Below are positions 37,729 through 46,482 of a DNA stretch of 64,000 nucleotides, one piece after another. Source of the stretch: Nonlabens marinus S1-08 (GTDB lineage Bacteria > Bacteroidota > Bacteroidia > Flavobacteriales > Flavobacteriaceae); contig NZ_AP014548.1 in assembly GCF_000831385.1 (NCBI RefSeq), forward strand, positions 1,397,501 to 1,461,500, written 5' to 3'. Made by a program: the position numbers and the translations under genes. The stretch's first letter is position 1. Each line of letters starts with the position of its first letter. The notes beneath the pieces were generated by a model. It had not been told where the DNA came from. It saw only the letters and a program-made list of their open reading frames with translations, and did not search any database.

Positions 37729-40700
37729 TGAGGTCAGTTATAAGTTACTTCATCAGGCATCATGTGGCAGTTAACGTAGTCATCGCAGCCTTTACCATTT
37801 TTGGTATTCTAGGCATGCTCTCCTTAAAGTCATCTTTTTTTCCACTGGTAGAATCTAAAGTTATCACCATCAATGTGGTGTATCCGGGAGCATCTCCTCA
37901 GGAAATTGAAGAAGGTGTCGTTCTCAAGATCGAGGATAATTTAAAAGGAATTGAAGGAATAGATAGGGTCACATCTGCCTCAAGAGAAAACTCAGGGTCG
38001 ATTACCGTTGAGATTTTGAAAGGCTACAACATCGACTTTATGCTACTGGAAGTCAAAAATGCGGTGGATCGAGTGCCTTCATTTCCTATTGGAATGGAAC
38101 CTCTGGTAGTCGCCAAAAGAGAAGAATCTAGACCAACAATTACTTTTGCTTTAAGCGGTACGAATGTGCCATTAAACACTCTAAAACAACTCGCTCGAGA
38201 TGTTGAAAATGATTTGCGAGGAATTGATGGTATTTCGCAAATCTCAATCACGGGTTATCCTGCTGAGGAGATTGAAATTGCAGTCAATGAAAATACGTTA
38301 CTAGGCTATAATGTTACTTTTCAAGAGGTGGCGACCGCAGTGGCAAATTCTAATATCCTAACCACCGGTGGTAATATCAAAACTGATGTTGAGGAGTACT
38401 TGATACGAGCAAATAATCGTTCCTATTACGGCGACGAATTGAATTATATCCCAGTGCGCACACGGCCCGATGGAACTACAATTTTCCTCAAGGATGTGGC
38501 TACTGTTCGAGATCGCTTTTCAGAATCTCCAAATGCCACTTACTTTGATGACGAGCGCGCAGTAAATATTACAGTGACCAGCACAAATGCGGAAGATTTG
38601 ATTGATAGTGCAGACAAGGTCAAAGAATACATAGAGAAATACAATCAACGCTCCACAAATGTGCAGTTGAACGTCGTTCGGGATTTGTCTATCACATTGA
38701 ATCAACGTACCGCCTTGCTTACAGAGAATGCCATCATTGGTATGTTGCTAGTGCTGTTATTTCTTTCCGTTTTCTTGAATACCAGACTTGCGTTCTGGGT
38801 AGCTTTTGGTTTACCTATTGCTTTTCTGGGGATGTTCATTTTTGCTGGACAGTTTGACGTCACCATCAATGTACTTTCCTTATTTGGAATGATCATCGTC
38901 ATAGGTATTTTGGTAGATGATGGAATTGTAATTGCTGAAAATATTTACCAGCATTACGAGGATGGTAAAGATCCAGTAGAAGCAGCTATCGACGGAACGA
39001 TGGAGGTGATCCCGCCTATTTTAAGTGCGATCATCACCACGATATTAGCATTCTCTACATTCCTGTTTTTAGATGGGAGAATTGGGGAATTCTTTAGTGA
39101 GGTATCGGTCATTGTTATTTTAACCTTATTGGTTTCATTAGTAGAAGCGCTGATCATTCTGCCGGCTCACTTAGCGCATTCAAAGGCACTAAAACCTAGG
39201 TCAGAAGTTCCCAAGACAGGAATCGCTAAAGCATTTCAGAAAATGCGAGTGGTGAATGAGTATGGTGACAAGACAATGAATTGGATGCGGGATAAGATCT
39301 ATGCTCCAGCATTGCGTTTCACCCTAAAAAACCAATTCTTGACTTTTTCATTTTTCGTGGCTGCGTTGTTGCTTACTGTTGGATCTGTTGGCGGTGGTAT
39401 CATTGGGGTAACACTGTTTCCACAAATATCCAGTGATCAAGTTTCTGTAACTCTAGAGATGCCAAATGGTACGGCAGAGTCGATAACAGATTCTTTGATC
39501 TCATCTATACAGCAAAAAGCTCAAATCGTCAATAAAGAATTGACGGAAGAATATTTGACTGACGAGGAGTATGGGGACAGCGTCATGCTATTTGAAAATA
39601 TCATCAAATCTCAAACCTCTTCCTCCTCGGCTAACTTATCCATCAACTTGTTACCAGGAGAGACCCGACCAGAAGCCTTGACTTCTCCCATAGTAGCGAA
39701 TAGGTTGCGAGAGTTGGTAGGCGTTATTCCTGGAGCGGAGACTTTGACATTTGGATCAGGAGGAAATTTTGGAGGGAGTCCAGTTTCCGTCTCATTATTG
39801 AGTAACGACATCAACGAACTAAAAGCGGCTACAGAGGATTTTAAAGAGATCTTAAGTCAGAACCCGTTGTTGAAAGATATAGAAGACAATGACCCTGCAG
39901 GAATCAAAGAAATCAAGCTGGAATTGAATGACAACGCCTATGCATTAGGATTGAATTCCCGATCAGTGATGAGCCAGGTGCGATCTGCGTTTTTTGGACA
40001 GGAAGCACAGCGATTCCAGCGAGGTCAGGATGAGATACGTGTTTGGGTGCGTTACGAGCGAGATAATCGCAACAGCATCAAGGATATGGACGAGTTGCGT
40101 ATTGCTACACCTAGCGGCGATCGCGTGCCTTTAAGGGATATTGCAGACTACACAATTGAACGTGGCGATGTAGTCATCAACCACTTAGAAGGGCGCAGAG
40201 AAATTTTAATAAGCGCTGACCTAAAGGATCCCAACCAAAGTGCTACAGATGTGCTGACTGATATTCAAGAGAATATCATACCAGAACTACAGAAAAAATA
40301 CCCGACGATTTCACCTAATTATTTGAGTGGTCAAGCCAGAGAAGCTGAAAAGATCTCCAGTAGCGCCAGCTTCATATTCCCACTAGTTTTATTGATAATC
40401 TATTTTGTGATCGCCTTCACTTTCCGCAGTGGGACGCAGCCCATCATGTTGATTTTATTGATTCCATTCAGTTTTATTGCCGTGGCATGGGGACACTGGA
40501 TCCATGGTTTCCCAGTGAATATATTAAGTATGTTGGGAATCATAGCCCTGATAGGAATTATGGTGAATGACGGGCTTGTGCTTATAGGTAAATTCAACTC
40601 CTTAATACGTGAGGGCAGAGATTTTGACGAGGCCTTATATGAAGCTGGGAAAAGCCGTTTTAGGGCAATTTTCTTAACTTCATTAACTACAGTGGCTGGA

Positions 40701-40955
40701 TTAGCACCCTTACTATTAGAAAAGAGTCGTCAGGCACAATTCTTAAAACCTATGGCGATCTCCATTTCTTATGGTATAGCAATCGCAACCGTACTAACTT
40801 TACTGCTTTTACCCTTGTTTCTCAGTTTTGGGAACAACAGTAAAGTCTGGATCCACTGGTTGAGAACTGGAGAGAAAATTGACAAGACTTCTGTTACCAG
40901 TATCGCTAAGGAGCAAAAAGCATTAGAAGAATTTGAAGAAAAAAGTGATGAATAA
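37728..40955 (+). CDS. RND-family multidrug/solute efflux pump (AcrB-like)
   Basis: 1075 residues, 12 membrane helices in two sets of six, each with a large periplasmic loop. Helix 4 has GILVDDGIVIAENIYQHYED, the paired Asp of the proton relay. The second half has GIMVNDGLVLIGKFN. FPQISSDQVSVTLEMPNGTAE opens the second periplasmic loop. The pump expels compounds across the envelope using the proton gradient. It is the middle gene of an MFP-RND-TolC operon with overlaps on both sides (1 nt and 8 nt). Substrate range cannot be read from sequence; the HAE-1/HAE-2 boundary is not clear. Confidence 0.92.
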   Translation: MRSVISYFIRHHVAVNVVIAAFTIFGILGMLSLKSSFFPLVESKVITINVVYPGASPQEIEEGVVLKIEDNLKGIEGIDRVTSASRENSGSITVEILKGYNIDFMLLEVKNAVDRVPSFPIGMEPLVVAKREESRPTITFALSGTNVPLNTLKQLARDVENDLRGIDGISQISITGYPAEEIEIAVNENTLLGYNVTFQEVATAVANSNILTTGGNIKTDVEEYLIRANNRSYYGDELNYIPVRTRPDGTTIFLKDVATVRDRFSESPNATYFDDERAVNITVTSTNAEDLIDSADKVKEYIEKYNQRSTNVQLNVVRDLSITLNQRTALLTENAIIGMLLVLLFLSVFLNTRLAFWVAFGLPIAFLGMFIFAGQFDVTINVLSLFGMIIVIGILVDDGIVIAENIYQHYEDGKDPVEAAIDGTMEVIPPILSAIITTILAFSTFLFLDGRIGEFFSEVSVIVILTLLVSLVEALIILPAHLAHSKALKPRSEVPKTGIAKAFQKMRVVNEYGDKTMNWMRDKIYAPALRFTLKNQFLTFSFFVAALLLTVGSVGGGIIGVTLFPQISSDQVSVTLEMPNGTAESITDSLISSIQQKAQIVNKELTEEYLTDEEYGDSVMLFENIIKSQTSSSSANLSINLLPGETRPEALTSPIVANRLRELVGVIPGAETLTFGSGGNFGGSPVSVSLLSNDINELKAATEDFKEILSQNPLLKDIEDNDPAGIKEIKLELNDNAYALGLNSRSVMSQVRSAFFGQEAQRFQRGQDEIRVWVRYERDNRNSIKDMDELRIATPSGDRVPLRDIADYTIERGDVVINHLEGRREILISADLKDPNQSATDVLTDIQENIIPELQKKYPTISPNYLSGQAREAEKISSSASFIFPLVLLIIYFVIAFTFRSGTQPIMLILLIPFSFIAVAWGHWIHGFPVNILSMLGIIALIGIMVNDGLVLIGKFNSLIREGRDFDEALYEAGKSRFRAIFLTSLTTVAGLAPLLLEKSRQAQFLKPMAISISYGIAIATVLTLLLLPLFLSFGNNSKVWIHWLRTGEKIDKTSVTSIAKEQKALEEFEEKSDE

Positions 40956-42321
40956 AAAGCTACTGATAAGCAGTGTTGTGGTGGTTTTTTTCGCTTTCGC
41001 GAAAGCGTACTCACAACAAACATTAAACAGCGTTTTGCAAAAGAACGAGGCCGTTCAAAACATGCTGGAGAATAACTATGATATTCTCATCAATCGCAAT
41101 CGTCTTGAAGTTGCGGATAATAATCAAAGTATCCTGAATAGCGGCTATTTACCTAGCGTGACTGGTACTGCGGGAGCGAACTATAGCAATACGGACAGTC
41201 GGACTGAATTTGGAACGACCGCAGATAGCACGGGTGCCATCTTACCGCCCAGGAGGCCGGTAGTTTTAAATGATCAGATTGCAAGGCGTTATAATGCAAG
41301 TATAGGAGTGGATTATTTGCTCTTTGATGGTTTAGGTAGGTTTTACAACTACAAGATCTTAAAAGAACAATACGACTTGACTGATCTAGAGGTAAGACAA
41401 GTAATTGAGAGTACTACGTTACAATTGATGAGTGTTTATTATGAAGTAGCCCGACTTACGGAAAACCTTTCAGTCTTTGAACAAACATTACAAAACACCA
41501 AAAAGAGAGAAACCCGCGCGCAATATCAATTTGAATACGGTCAGGTGAATAAGCTAGAAGTTCTCAATGCCCAGGTAGACATTAATACGGATAGCATTAC
41601 TGTTTTAAACGCTCGCCAAAATCTTGAAAATGCAAAGAGAGATCTCAACCTGGTAATGAATCGTGAAATAAACGCAACTGCATTTACCGTTGACACTTTA
41701 GTGGTGCTTAAGCCAGAGCTTGAAATTATCAGTTATTTGAATGAGGTAGAGGATAATGTTCGGCTGATGATTTCTCGCAGTAATGTGCAAATACGGGAAT
41801 GGGATATCAATACCACTAAAGCATTACTACTTCCTAGAGTAGGACTAAGTGGGAATTACGGCTGGAATAGGTCAGAGGATCCGCAAAGCCCATTTTTTCC
41901 GTCTCGAACTGGTACTAGCGATGCTCTTAACCTAGGCGCTACACTTACTTGGAATATTTTTGATGGTGGAAGATCCATAACAGGATTGGAAAATTCTAAA
42001 ATCACGGCGGAAAATGAAAGACTACGACTGGAGCAAACGGAGAAGCAAGTCATGCGAGATATTGCCAATGCACGTGGTGATTATGAGAATGCACTAGCCA
42101 TCTATCGTCTTCAAACCCAGAATGTGGAGACGAATCGAAATAACTTCAGTAGATCTGAGGAACAATATCGTCTAGGTCAGATCACTAGTATTGTTTTACG
42201 TCAGGCACAAATCAACCTTGTGAACGCCCAAACCACTCAAAACCTTGCAAAGTACAATGCTAAACTTGCCGAACTTCAACTTTTGCAACTGGCAGGTGAG
42301 TTAATGAATCAAGAATTATGA
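40948..42321 (+). CDS. TolC-family outer-membrane efflux protein
   Basis: 457 residues from the ATG at 40948, eight bases inside the RND stop; a TTG 15 nt upstream is a weaker choice. A signal peptide is followed by two repeats of outer-membrane factor helices (TLQLMSVYYEVARLTENL, and in the second half AIYRLQTQNVETNRNNF with RLGQITSIVLRQAQINLVNA). The outer-membrane strands include LGATLTWNIFDGGRS. Palindrome copy 10 encodes FAKA at the very end of the signal peptide, supplying the Ala-x-Ala cleavage site (AKA, then YSQQ). It is the exit duct for the RND pump. Confidence 0.9.
   Translation: MNKKLLISSVVVVFFAFAKAYSQQTLNSVLQKNEAVQNMLENNYDILINRNRLEVADNNQSILNSGYLPSVTGTAGANYSNTDSRTEFGTTADSTGAILPPRRPVVLNDQIARRYNASIGVDYLLFDGLGRFYNYKILKEQYDLTDLEVRQVIESTTLQLMSVYYEVARLTENLSVFEQTLQNTKKRETRAQYQFEYGQVNKLEVLNAQVDINTDSITVLNARQNLENAKRDLNLVMNREINATAFTVDTLVVLKPELEIISYLNEVEDNVRLMISRSNVQIREWDINTTKALLLPRVGLSGNYGWNRSEDPQSPFFPSRTGTSDALNLGATLTWNIFDGGRSITGLENSKITAENERLRLEQTEKQVMRDIANARGDYENALAIYRLQTQNVETNRNNFSRSEEQYRLGQITSIVLRQAQINLVNAQTTQNLAKYNAKLAELQLLQLAGELMNQEL
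40992..41007. repeat. 16-bp palindrome, copy 10 (inside the tolC-like signal peptide)
   Basis: Perfect CGCTTTCGCGAAAGCG, read AFAKA. It forms the Ala-x-Ala signal-peptidase site of the TolC-like protein. Confidence 0.95.
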
Positions 42322-42497
42322 TAGAGCATTTCTTCTCGTGTCCTCATTGCTGGCAAGAGATTTCTATGCTGCTTGATCCAGCTTATTCACAAACCTATGT
42401 AGAGGATTGCGAGGTGTGTTGTAATCCCATTGAACTGTCAGTCGTTTTTGAAGAAGGGGAACTCACTGCTTTTGAAGCCAGGGAATTAGGACAATAA
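42318..42497 (+). CDS. CPXCG-motif cysteine-rich small protein
   Basis: 59 residues (MIEHFFSCPHCWQEISMLLD to GQ). The Cys pairs are CPHC at 8-11 and CEVCC at 31-35, a small zinc-ribbon-like module. I recognise the pattern as the CPXCG-type cysteine-rich family; its role is unknown. The ATG overlaps the tolC stop (ATGA), so it is translated as the fourth gene of the efflux operon, an association that may be incidental. It is followed by a hairpin at 42501-42518. Confidence 0.7.
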   Translation: MIEHFFSCPHCWQEISMLLDPAYSQTYVEDCEVCCNPIELSVVFEEGELTAFEARELGQ

Positions 42498-42500
42498 AAA

Positions 42501-42518
42501 AGCCGCTCTATAGCGGCT
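42501..42518. terminator. Hairpin terminator between convergent genes
   Basis: Stem AGCCGCT / AGCGGCT with loop CTAT. The A-run on the left gives a T-run on the minus strand, so it mainly serves the DUF2383 gene; the plus-side tail is T-rich but broken. Confidence 0.75.
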
Positions 42519-42541
42519 AATTATTTTCTATAATTTGAAAT

Positions 42542-43006
42542 CTAGTCGTTTATATGCGCTGCAACATCTTCCAGTCGCTTTATTTGATTTACAGTGCTTT
42601 GAATTTCATCTTTTTGAGCTTCTAGAACGCTCACTACAGTTTGTGGTAACTCCTCACGGTGCTTCAACACTTCCGAGTATTCTTCAATAGCAGCTTGTTC
42701 ACCTCTCAAACATTCTTCTAGAACGGTTTCATCTTTATTACCGCTTAAGGCAGCTTTAATGTTCATCCAGCTGCGGTGAAGATCTCCTTTTACACTGCCA
42801 TCAAATTCTGGTGACTCATTCATGCCTTTCATTTCACCTGTAATGCTAGCTGCGTATCGGGTACGTTTTGCTCCCTGCTGTGCAAACCATCTTTTCAAGT
42901 CTACATTCTCAACTACTTCAGATGCGTTTGCGTATCCTCTTTGAGCATCATAAGTCTTTTCTAATATGCTGTTGAGGTATTGTTCAGTTTTTACTTTGGA
43001 GTCCAT
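42542..43006 (-). CDS. PA2169-type four-helix-bundle protein (DUF2383)
   Basis: 154 residues, all-helical, cytoplasmic, with acidic residues spaced as in ferritin-like bundles (EECLRGEQAAIEEYSEVLKH near the third helix). The pattern TEQYLNSILEKTYDAQRGY and KRWFAQQGAKRTRYAASI fits the DUF2383/PA2169 family, which is common in environmental bacteria and often stress-linked. Metal binding is possible but the ligands are not evident. It is a single gene, with the tRNA-Met gene transcribed away from it. Confidence 0.8.
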   Translation of the reverse strand: MDSKVKTEQYLNSILEKTYDAQRGYANASEVVENVDLKRWFAQQGAKRTRYAASITGEMKGMNESPEFDGSVKGDLHRSWMNIKAALSGNKDETVLEECLRGEQAAIEEYSEVLKHREELPQTVVSVLEAQKDEIQSTVNQIKRLEDVAAHIND

Positions 43007-43113
43007 AATAGTTCATTTTACTTAAAAATAATAGGTAATGGTTTGATCCTCTGCCAAGTTCTTGTGATTTGAGATTTGTTTAACGAAACTCCTCAATGAA
43101 AAATGATAAAAAG

Positions 43114-43144
43114 TTGTGGAGATTGTGAAAAGGTCGTATATTTG
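43114..43144 (+). promoter_or_regulatory. Promoter of the initiator tRNA gene
   Basis: TTG at 43114-43116, 20 bases, TATATTTG at 43137-43144, a perfect match to the consensus. The tRNA begins 11 nt later. Confidence 0.8.
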
Positions 43145-43154
43145 CCGTCCATAT

Positions 43155-43227
<73 letters not shown>

Positions 43228-43233
43228 CTAGTA

Positions 43234-43265
43234 AAAAGCCGATTCATTTCTGAATCGGCTTTTTT
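43234..43265 (+). terminator. Intrinsic terminator of tRNA-Met
   Basis: Stem AAAAGCCGATTCA / TGAATCGGCTTTT, loop TTTC, then a T-run. Confidence 0.93.
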
Positions 43266-43377
43266 GTCTTAAAAATGTCCAGTCCTATATTACCTGAATC
43301 GATAATTTAGGACGGGACAGTACTTAAAAAATATTTTATAGGGATTGTTTTTAATCGTTAATTATTTTCCCTCACCT

Positions 43378-43400
43378 AAAAAAAACTGCCCATAGGCAGC
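43378..43400 (-). terminator. Terminator-like hairpin after the frameshifted lipoprotein gene
   Basis: Stem CTGCC / GGCAG, loop CATA. On the minus strand it is followed by eight T. Confidence 0.75.
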
Positions 43401-43428
43401 TTTTATCATAATAGATGATAGCAATTCT

Positions 43429-43858
43429 TTAATTGCCAGAACTCAATGAATAGCTGCCATCGCCATTAAAAGAAGTCAGGGTAATAGTAACCGACCATGC
43501 ACCTGCCACTCCTGCCTGAGTAACACCTGAAAAGGAATCGGGTTCCGTATTTCCATTTAAACTTCTGTTGAGAACAACTGTTCCGTTGGCGTCTCTAACT
43601 GTTAAATTAAAAGTTCCCTCTGCGGTTGAAGTAATATCTGAATTATAATCCGCAGTTGCCGCATTATTAGTCCAAGCAATTGTTCTGATTCCATTTCCAC
43701 CATTTCCGGTAAAATCACCGCCTATGTCACCAGACGGCCCTTCATTTACTGTGATAGTAGCAAATAAATCGTCATCATCTGAACAGGATATGAATGCGAA
43801 GGTTAATGCAATGAATGATTGTTAAAATTCTAAAATACTTTAGACTCATTTTTTTCAT
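43429..43858 (-). pseudogene. Small lipoprotein gene broken by a frameshift in its signal peptide
   Basis: From the ATG at 43858 the frame reads MKKMSLKYFRILTII, then leaves the coding phase and soon stops. From about 43811 another frame reads FIALTFAFISC (a lipobox), SDDDDLFATITVNEG and a beta-rich domain, to the stop at 43429. One extra base (or two missing) near 43810-43816 joins them into a plausible ~140-residue lipoprotein. No ATG, GTG or TTG precedes the lipobox in the second frame, where a TAA occurs three codons earlier. The C-terminal part (GTFNLTVRDANGTVVLNRS, NGDGSYSLSS) resembles pre-peptidase or jelly-roll folds. It may be a true pseudogene, a phase switch or a sequencing error. 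It ends at its own terminator. Confidence 0.65.
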
Positions 43859-43917
43859 TTTTATTCTATTTAATTATTGTTTCAAAGATAGAGAACTCCT
43901 CAACCTGTTTTAAATTT

Positions 43918-44622
43918 TTAATTTGTGATTTCCAATTCTGTGGCTATATCCAGACCGTCAGCAACGATATCAAAAATATTGCTGTTTTGGGTTTCACTGA
44001 TTACGATGACCCCATTTACATCTTTTGTAGCGTTTGCCATAAGTTCAGCAGTTACTCCAATGAACCAAACAGATGGGTCAAAGGTTATTTCAGCGATGGT
44101 TGACTGACTTTGTGTAAAAGTGATGGTGCCTTCTCTTTCAACCTCGAACGTCTCACCAGAATTAAATTCAAAGCGAACAGGATGAACTGTTTCATCGCGA
44201 GCAGTATAGATACCGTTTAAAACAACAGAGGGAGAATCAGACTCATCTAACAGTTCTATCTCTACTTCTACCTCTTGGTATGTTCCTGCAGGTATAGCGA
44301 TGGGTCTGATATCTGGCGTAGGAATTCCTGTGGCAAAGTCGATAACCACAACTCCTTCTAGTTCAAACTCTATTGAGGTAGAATCATTTTGGGTTTCGGC
44401 CTCATATGCCATCGAAGTCAAAGTGATGAACCCATCATTGAAAACGAAACTACTATGAGAACTCTTTTCCATGATGTTGCTTGCTTGAGCTTGAGTGTCA
44501 AAAGAGTTTACTGTTTTGAAACTTACGGAAAGTACAGGCTGATCTGATGATTCGTCTGAACTACATGCAGATACTCCTATTATTAAAGATGCTGCAAGAA
44601 TTTTAAAAATTGATTTTTTCAT
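43918..44622 (-). CDS. Lipoprotein of unknown function
   Basis: 234 residues. A lipoprotein signal ends at Cys20 (GVSACSSDES). The mature part is mostly beta strands, acidic, with IPAGTYQEVEVEIELLDES near the middle, a pattern like the DUF4382 type of Bacteroidota surface lipoproteins (tentative). TRP/aromatic content is low. It lies 47 nt downstream of the acidic-repeat lipoprotein in the same direction, so the two are probably co-transcribed, opposite the FecI-FecR-receptor operon. It is likely exposed on or attached to the outer membrane; function unknown. Confidence 0.7.
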   Translation of the reverse strand: MKKSIFKILAASLIIGVSACSSDESSDQPVLSVSFKTVNSFDTQAQASNIMEKSSHSSFVFNDGFITLTSMAYEAETQNDSTSIEFELEGVVVIDFATGIPTPDIRPIAIPAGTYQEVEVEIELLDESDSPSVVLNGIYTARDETVHPVRFEFNSGETFEVEREGTITFTQSQSTIAEITFDPSVWFIGVTAELMANATKDVNGVIVISETQNSNIFDIVADGLDIATELEITN

Positions 44623-44669
44623 GATTTATTATTTAGGGTTTGTTTTTATTGTTTTCACTGTTTGATTAT

Positions 44670-45743
44670 TTAATTACAGCTGTCACTTTTAAATACTAAT
44701 TCGTCATCTCCTGCCTGGAGTTCAAATTCAGTTTCTCCAGATTCCTGTTCTATCTCGTGCAAGATCCAGGAACGATTGAAGTCAGTTAGATCAGGAATGT
44801 TTATGTTAAAACTTATGTTGTTGCCTGTACCAGATGTGGACCAGGTTCCAGCAATGGTGTTTCCATTGTTTGTTACGGTAATTGTTCCATTTGATTCAAA
44901 CGAAAAAATATAATCAACATATTGGTCTTCAAGGTCTACATCATCTAGTTCTAATTCTTCGACAGTCCAGTCCGCACAATTAGTTAAGATAGATTCGAAA
45001 CCGCTAGTAGTACAATCATCACAATCATCATCATTGTAGTCGTAATCATCATCCTCATCACAATCGTCTTCATAATTATCAATCGCTTGTTCTAGCTCAT
45101 TAAAGTTATTGACAACAATCTCGCTGCCATCGGAAATAATAATACTGATGGGAAAGTCAAAGCCTACTAGATCATCTTCATCGAGATCATCTATAAAATC
45201 ATAAAGCTCATTATCACTATTAAAAGTTAGAGTGGCAATGATCTCGTTATTAGAATTAAAAACGGATGCGGTCACAGGATAAACGAAGTCGATACACTCT
45301 ATGTCATCATCTTCTTCATTTTCACCATTGCAATCGTCTGCATAATCTTCTAACTCACCTAAACTGTTGACCTCAATTCTGGTAAAGTCTGCCAGAATTA
45401 TAGTGATAGGAAACGTAATTTCGACAATGTCATCATCATCATCAAATTCGTCTAAAAGATCTTCAAGGTCTTCATAATTGCTAATCTCGGTGATCGTCAA
45501 AACGATACCGTTGACGGTAACCGTTACGGGTAGTTGAATGGTAAAACAGTTTGCGTTGTAGATGATATTGTCTGTAGAACCATCATTCTTTGCCACTCTT
45601 TTAATTTTGTTTGCCAAAACCGAATTAGCAATCAAGGTGGTTTCTTCTGGTGGATCAATACTCAAATCGTCTTCAGTTCTACAAGAAGTTGTGATTAGGA
45701 ATAAGCCTAATACTGCGTATACTATCGATTTACATGTTTTCAT
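44670..45743 (-). CDS. Acidic lipoprotein with internal repeats
   Basis: 357 residues. The lipobox puts Cys at 21 (FLITTSCRTED). Residues ~65-230 hold two ~80-residue repeats, each splitting into two similar halves. Matching segments are FTIQLPVTVTV, ITFPITIILADFTRIEVNS, FVYPVTASVFN and FDFPISIIISDGSEIVVNN, each followed by an acidic EL-(E/Y)-D stretch. Asp/Glu runs (EFDDDDD, ENEEDDD, CDEDDDYDYNDDD) suggest Ca2+ binding or a marine surface role. The C-terminal 100 residues look like a lipocalin/META-type beta domain (ITVTNNGNTIAGTWSTSG). It faces a sigma/anti-sigma operon 165 nt away. Confidence 0.72.
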   Translation of the reverse strand: MKTCKSIVYAVLGLFLITTSCRTEDDLSIDPPEETTLIANSVLANKIKRVAKNDGSTDNIIYNANCFTIQLPVTVTVNGIVLTITEISNYEDLEDLLDEFDDDDDIVEITFPITIILADFTRIEVNSLGELEDYADDCNGENEEDDDIECIDFVYPVTASVFNSNNEIIATLTFNSDNELYDFIDDLDEDDLVGFDFPISIIISDGSEIVVNNFNELEQAIDNYEDDCDEDDDYDYNDDDCDDCTTSGFESILTNCADWTVEELELDDVDLEDQYVDYIFSFESNGTITVTNNGNTIAGTWSTSGTGNNISFNINIPDLTDFNRSWILHEIEQESGETEFELQAGDDELVFKSDSCN

Positions 45744-45908
45744 GATGAAATGATTTTATGGAATGAGAAAAATTTAAATAATCCTAGTTACTAAAAGAAC
45801 TTAAATAACCCTCCTCTATAATTAAAACAACTACATTTTCAAATGTCCCAAAAATTTCTACTTTTTTTTATTCCTACCTTTCTACTCTGAAATCAAAAAA
45901 ACTAGTAG

Positions 45909-46433
45909 TTGGCAAAATCACTATATCAAAATATTTGCGATAAACAACACTTTTCAAAACTCTATGAAAAGTATGCTCAAAGTCTTAGTAATATCTTGTT
46001 TTATAAATATGGAGCCTTATTAAATCCATCTGATAAAGTACAAGATGCTTATATAAAGTTATGGGAGAACTGTGCTAAGGTTGCTCCAGAGGCTGCAAAA
46101 ACTTACTTATATACGGTGGCAAATAACATGATGCTCAATGAAGTCAAGCATCAGAAAGTGGTCTTGAAACATCATCAAGTAAAGCCTAAAGATTATACGA
46201 ATGAGTCTCCAGAATTTGTGTTGCGCAAAAAGGAGTTTTCAGAACGCTATGAAACTGTTTTGGCAAATTTAAAAGAAGAGGATCGGGTTGCCTTTCTTAT
46301 GAGCAAGGTGGACGGTAAAACCCATAAAGAAATTGCAGCACTATTAGGTGTTACAAAAAAAGTTGTGGAACATCGTATTTACGCTGCCTTTAATAAGCTA
46401 AAAGATGAACTAGAAGAGCTTAGAGGAAAATAA
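45909..46433 (+). CDS. ECF-type RNA polymerase sigma factor (FecI-like)
   Basis: 174 residues. Region 2 (SNILFYKYGALLNPSDKVQDAYIKLWENC) is at about 28-56, and region 4 (LMSKVDGKTHKEIAALLGVTKKVVEHRI) at about 132-160 forms the helix-turn-helix. The start is TTG at 45909, directly after an in-frame TAG; later ATGs would delete region 2. ECF sigmas of this group direct transcription of receptor or surface operons when released by a FecR-type partner, encoded 49 nt downstream. Regulation of the two divergent lipoproteins is plausible because they share the 165-nt upstream region. Confidence 0.87.
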   Translation: MAKSLYQNICDKQHFSKLYEKYAQSLSNILFYKYGALLNPSDKVQDAYIKLWENCAKVAPEAAKTYLYTVANNMMLNEVKHQKVVLKHHQVKPKDYTNESPEFVLRKKEFSERYETVLANLKEEDRVAFLMSKVDGKTHKEIAALLGVTKKVVEHRIYAAFNKLKDELEELRGK

Positions 46434-46482
46434 GTTAGGGATAATACTACAGTTAGTTGTTTTATAAGTAGTACAGATAGTT

